Notes under the pieces: model-generated | What the model was told of the DNA's origin: nothing | Database searches by the model: none | What the model saw: the letters and a program-made list of their open reading frames with translations, nothing else | Shown here: piece after piece, positions 20,166 to 21,310 of the stretch | Position numbering within the stretch: the stretch's first letter is position 1 | How the letters are laid out: each line of letters starts with the position of its first letter | Made by a program: the position numbers and the translations under genes | Origin: DATLZC01 sp037444005 | GTDB taxonomy: Bacteria; Chloroflexota; Dehalococcoidia; DSTF01; JACRBR01 | Length of the DNA stretch: 21,310 nt | Assembly (NCBI GenBank): GCA_037444005.1 | Contig: JBBING010000037.1 | Coordinates: 1 to 21,310 of the forward strand | Reading direction: 5' to 3'

Positions 20166-21085
20166 GCTCGTTGGGCGAAGCCCCAGTCGAGCAGCGTCGC
20201 GCCGTCGGCGTTGCGATCGAGGCTCCCGAGCAGCGCGACGATCACCCGCCGGCCGTTCCGTTCCGCCGACGCCACCAGCGTCTCGCCGGCCGACTCCGTC
20301 CAGCCCATCTTGACGCCCGTCGCCCCGGGATACGTCCACAGCAGGCGGTTCCCGTTCTCGATCTCCATGTCGAGGCTACGGGCGTACCACGTCTTGGCGC
20401 CGACGATGGCGGCGAACTCCGGATTCGCGAGGCCGTAGCGGGCGAGCTGAGCGAGGTCGTACGCGCTGGCGTACAGGTTCGGGTCGTCGAGGCCGTGCGG
20501 ATTCGTGAAGTGGGAGTCGCGGAGGCCCAGTTCCGCCAGCTTCGCGTTCATGAGGTCGACGAACGCGGCTTCGCTCCCCGCGACGTGACGGGCGATGGCG
20601 ACGGCGGCGTCGTTCCCCGACGGCAGCATCAGTCCGTACAGGAGATCCCGCATCGTGACCACGGCGCCCGGCCACAGCCCGAGGAGCGAGCTGTCGGGCG
20701 TCGGCCGCGGGTCGAAGTCGATGGTAACGATGTCGTCGGGGGAAGCGCGCTCCAGCGCCACGATGGCGGTGAGGATTTTCGTCGTGCTCGCCGGGGGACG
20801 CGGCTGATGCTCGTTCTTCCCGCCGAGCACTCGCCCGGTGTTGCCGTCGATGACCACGGCGGCCTCAGCCGTGACGTCGGGCAGCTCGAGCCGCAGCGGG
20901 GCGGGCGAAGTCAGCGGCTCCGGCGTGACGGGAACACAGGTGGGGGTGGGCGTTGGCTGCGCGCCGGACGAGGGGCCCGGCCGGAGGTCGATCAGGAGGG
21001 CCAGGGCCAGGACAATGCACGCCCCGGCGACGGTCGCCCGAACGAGGTCCGCCCTGCTCCCACGGCCCATGGGCCGTTGCCGCAT
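20096..21085 (-). CDS. D-alanyl-D-alanine carboxypeptidase (peptidase S11 family)
   Basis: A 329-residue penicillin-binding carboxypeptidase that trims the terminal D-Ala from peptidoglycan stem peptides outside the membrane. Residues ~15-35 form a membrane anchor or signal (VAGACIVLALALLI), followed by a Thr/Pro linker. The SxxK motif is STTK (Ser100, Lys103), the SGN motif is at 156-158, and the third motif reads KMG (259-261) in TGVKMGWTESAG, where the family usually has KTG. The block VVIDGNTGRVLGGKNEHQPRPPASTTK is divided by a short insert but normal in order. There is no PBP5-type C-terminal domain or amphipathic anchor. An alternative start is ATG 21070. The 3' end overlaps the YihY gene by 70 bases. 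Confidence 0.93.
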   Translation of the reverse strand: MRQRPMGRGSRADLVRATVAGACIVLALALLIDLRPGPSSGAQPTPTPTCVPVTPEPLTSPAPLRLELPDVTAEAAVVIDGNTGRVLGGKNEHQPRPPASTTKILTAIVALERASPDDIVTIDFDPRPTPDSSLLGLWPGAVVTMRDLLYGLMLPSGNDAAVAIARHVAGSEAAFVDLMNAKLAELGLRDSHFTNPHGLDDPNLYASAYDLAQLARYGLANPEFAAIVGAKTWYARSLDMEIENGNRLLWTYPGATGVKMGWTESAGETLVASAERNGRRVIVALLGSLDRNADGATLLDWGFAQRAYLKPGEPDPVPSPVSGCVAPSP

Positions 21086-21117
21086 GCGAGGATGCGCCTG
21101 AAGCCGAACGCGAGGTC

Positions 21118-21147
21118 AGCATAGCGGGCCGGCGCCGCCGTCGGCAA
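21118..21147 (-). promoter_or_regulatory. Possible promoter of the carboxypeptidase gene
   Basis: On the minus strand, TTGCCG (21147-21142), an 18-base spacer and TATGCT (21123-21118). Transcription would begin near 21111, about 26 bases before the ATG at 21085. No strong Shine-Dalgarno sequence is seen. Confidence 0.4.
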
Positions 21148-21310
21148 CGGGCGCGCCGGCCCGGCGGCGCTGAGCGGAGGTCGGGCCCGCCATGGACACC
21201 CCCGCCGGGGGATCGGGCGCCCGCCGGAGCGCGGGGCGCGCGCGGAGCCCGGGGCGTCCGGGCGAGCCCGCCGGGAGCGAGCGGAGTCCCCGGCGGCCCC
21301 CCGCCGGCTC
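21148..21310. other. Very GC-rich right end without a supported gene
   Basis: The stretch is almost entirely G and C. It holds one clear inverted repeat, CCGCCGGG (21268-21275) with CCCGGCGG (21289-21296) around a 13-base loop. A plus-strand frame from ATG 21192 stays open to the edge, but its product is only Arg, Gly, Pro, Ser and Ala, so I do not call it a gene. Confidence 0.5.

Noticed and set aside
21268..21296. 8-bp inverted repeat as a terminator.
   Set aside because: There is no T-run, the loop is 13 bases, and the whole region is so GC-rich that such pairing is expected.
21192..21310. Open plus-strand frame from an ATG, with GGAGG upstream, running off the right edge.
   Set aside because: GGAGG is about 11 bases away, and the product is only Arg, Gly, Pro, Ser, Ala and Glu, as expected from chance in this composition.
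1..21310. CRISPR arrays, transposases, integrases, tRNA or rRNA genes, toxin-antitoxin or phage-defence systems.
   Set aside because: None was recognised on either strand; gene order and composition look like ordinary chromosomal housekeeping DNA.

Overview
This is a high-GC, densely packed bacterial chromosome segment, almost certainly from a metagenomic scaffold because a 20-base run of N interrupts one gene. The best taxonomic guess is Chloroflexota, near Dehalococcoidia. The grounds are a DUF5667 membrane protein paired with an ECF sigma factor, the form of the DnaE catalytic region, and start codons placed a few bases after -10 boxes. This is inference from gene content, not a phylogenetic result.

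Layout, left to right. Positions 1-1313 are minus strand: a truncated unknown gene, then fabL (enoyl-ACP reductase), which carries the N gap. Positions 1423-3680 are plus strand: a strong promoter, a long hairpin-rich leader, an rmuC gene broken by an in-frame TAG, and a DUF72 gene. Positions 3666-5732 are minus strand: an ECF sigma factor and, 3 bases downstream, a DUF5667 membrane protein that is a plausible anti-sigma partner. Positions 5837-8455 are a large O-antigen-ligase-like membrane protein with a TPR-like C-terminus, on the minus strand. Positions 8454-10740 are plus strand: an exported glutaminyl cyclase-like protein, whose start codon interlocks with that of the ligase, and an NDP-forming acyl-CoA synthetase alpha-type protein. 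Positions 10748-18350 are all minus strand. In transcription order they are moaD, moaE, a NUDIX hydrolase, dnaE with its own promoter, a DHA2-type MFS exporter, its TetR repressor, and a small unknown protein. Positions 18438-20165 are plus strand: a ComF-type phosphoribosyltransferase, apparently cut short by a TAG, and a YihY/BrkB membrane protein. This overlaps tail-to-tail a minus-strand D,D-carboxypeptidase (20096-21085). The last ~190 bases are extremely GC-rich with no gene I can support.

How the genes relate: moaD and moaE build molybdopterin synthase. The MFS/TetR pair looks like a self-regulated export operon, with a 24-bp palindrome over the -35 box. The sigma factor and DUF5667 protein form a likely envelope-sensing switch. 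The O-antigen ligase, carboxypeptidase and YihY protein belong to the cell envelope. fabL and the acyl-CoA synthetase belong to lipid or acyl metabolism.

I see no convincing undescribed multi-gene system, mobile element, CRISPR array, tRNA or rRNA. The most useful observations are two TAG codons where tryptophan is expected (rmuC, comF), a MoaD whose diglycine is followed by five extra residues, the TetR operator, recurrent leaderless-type promoters, and the structured rmuC leader.
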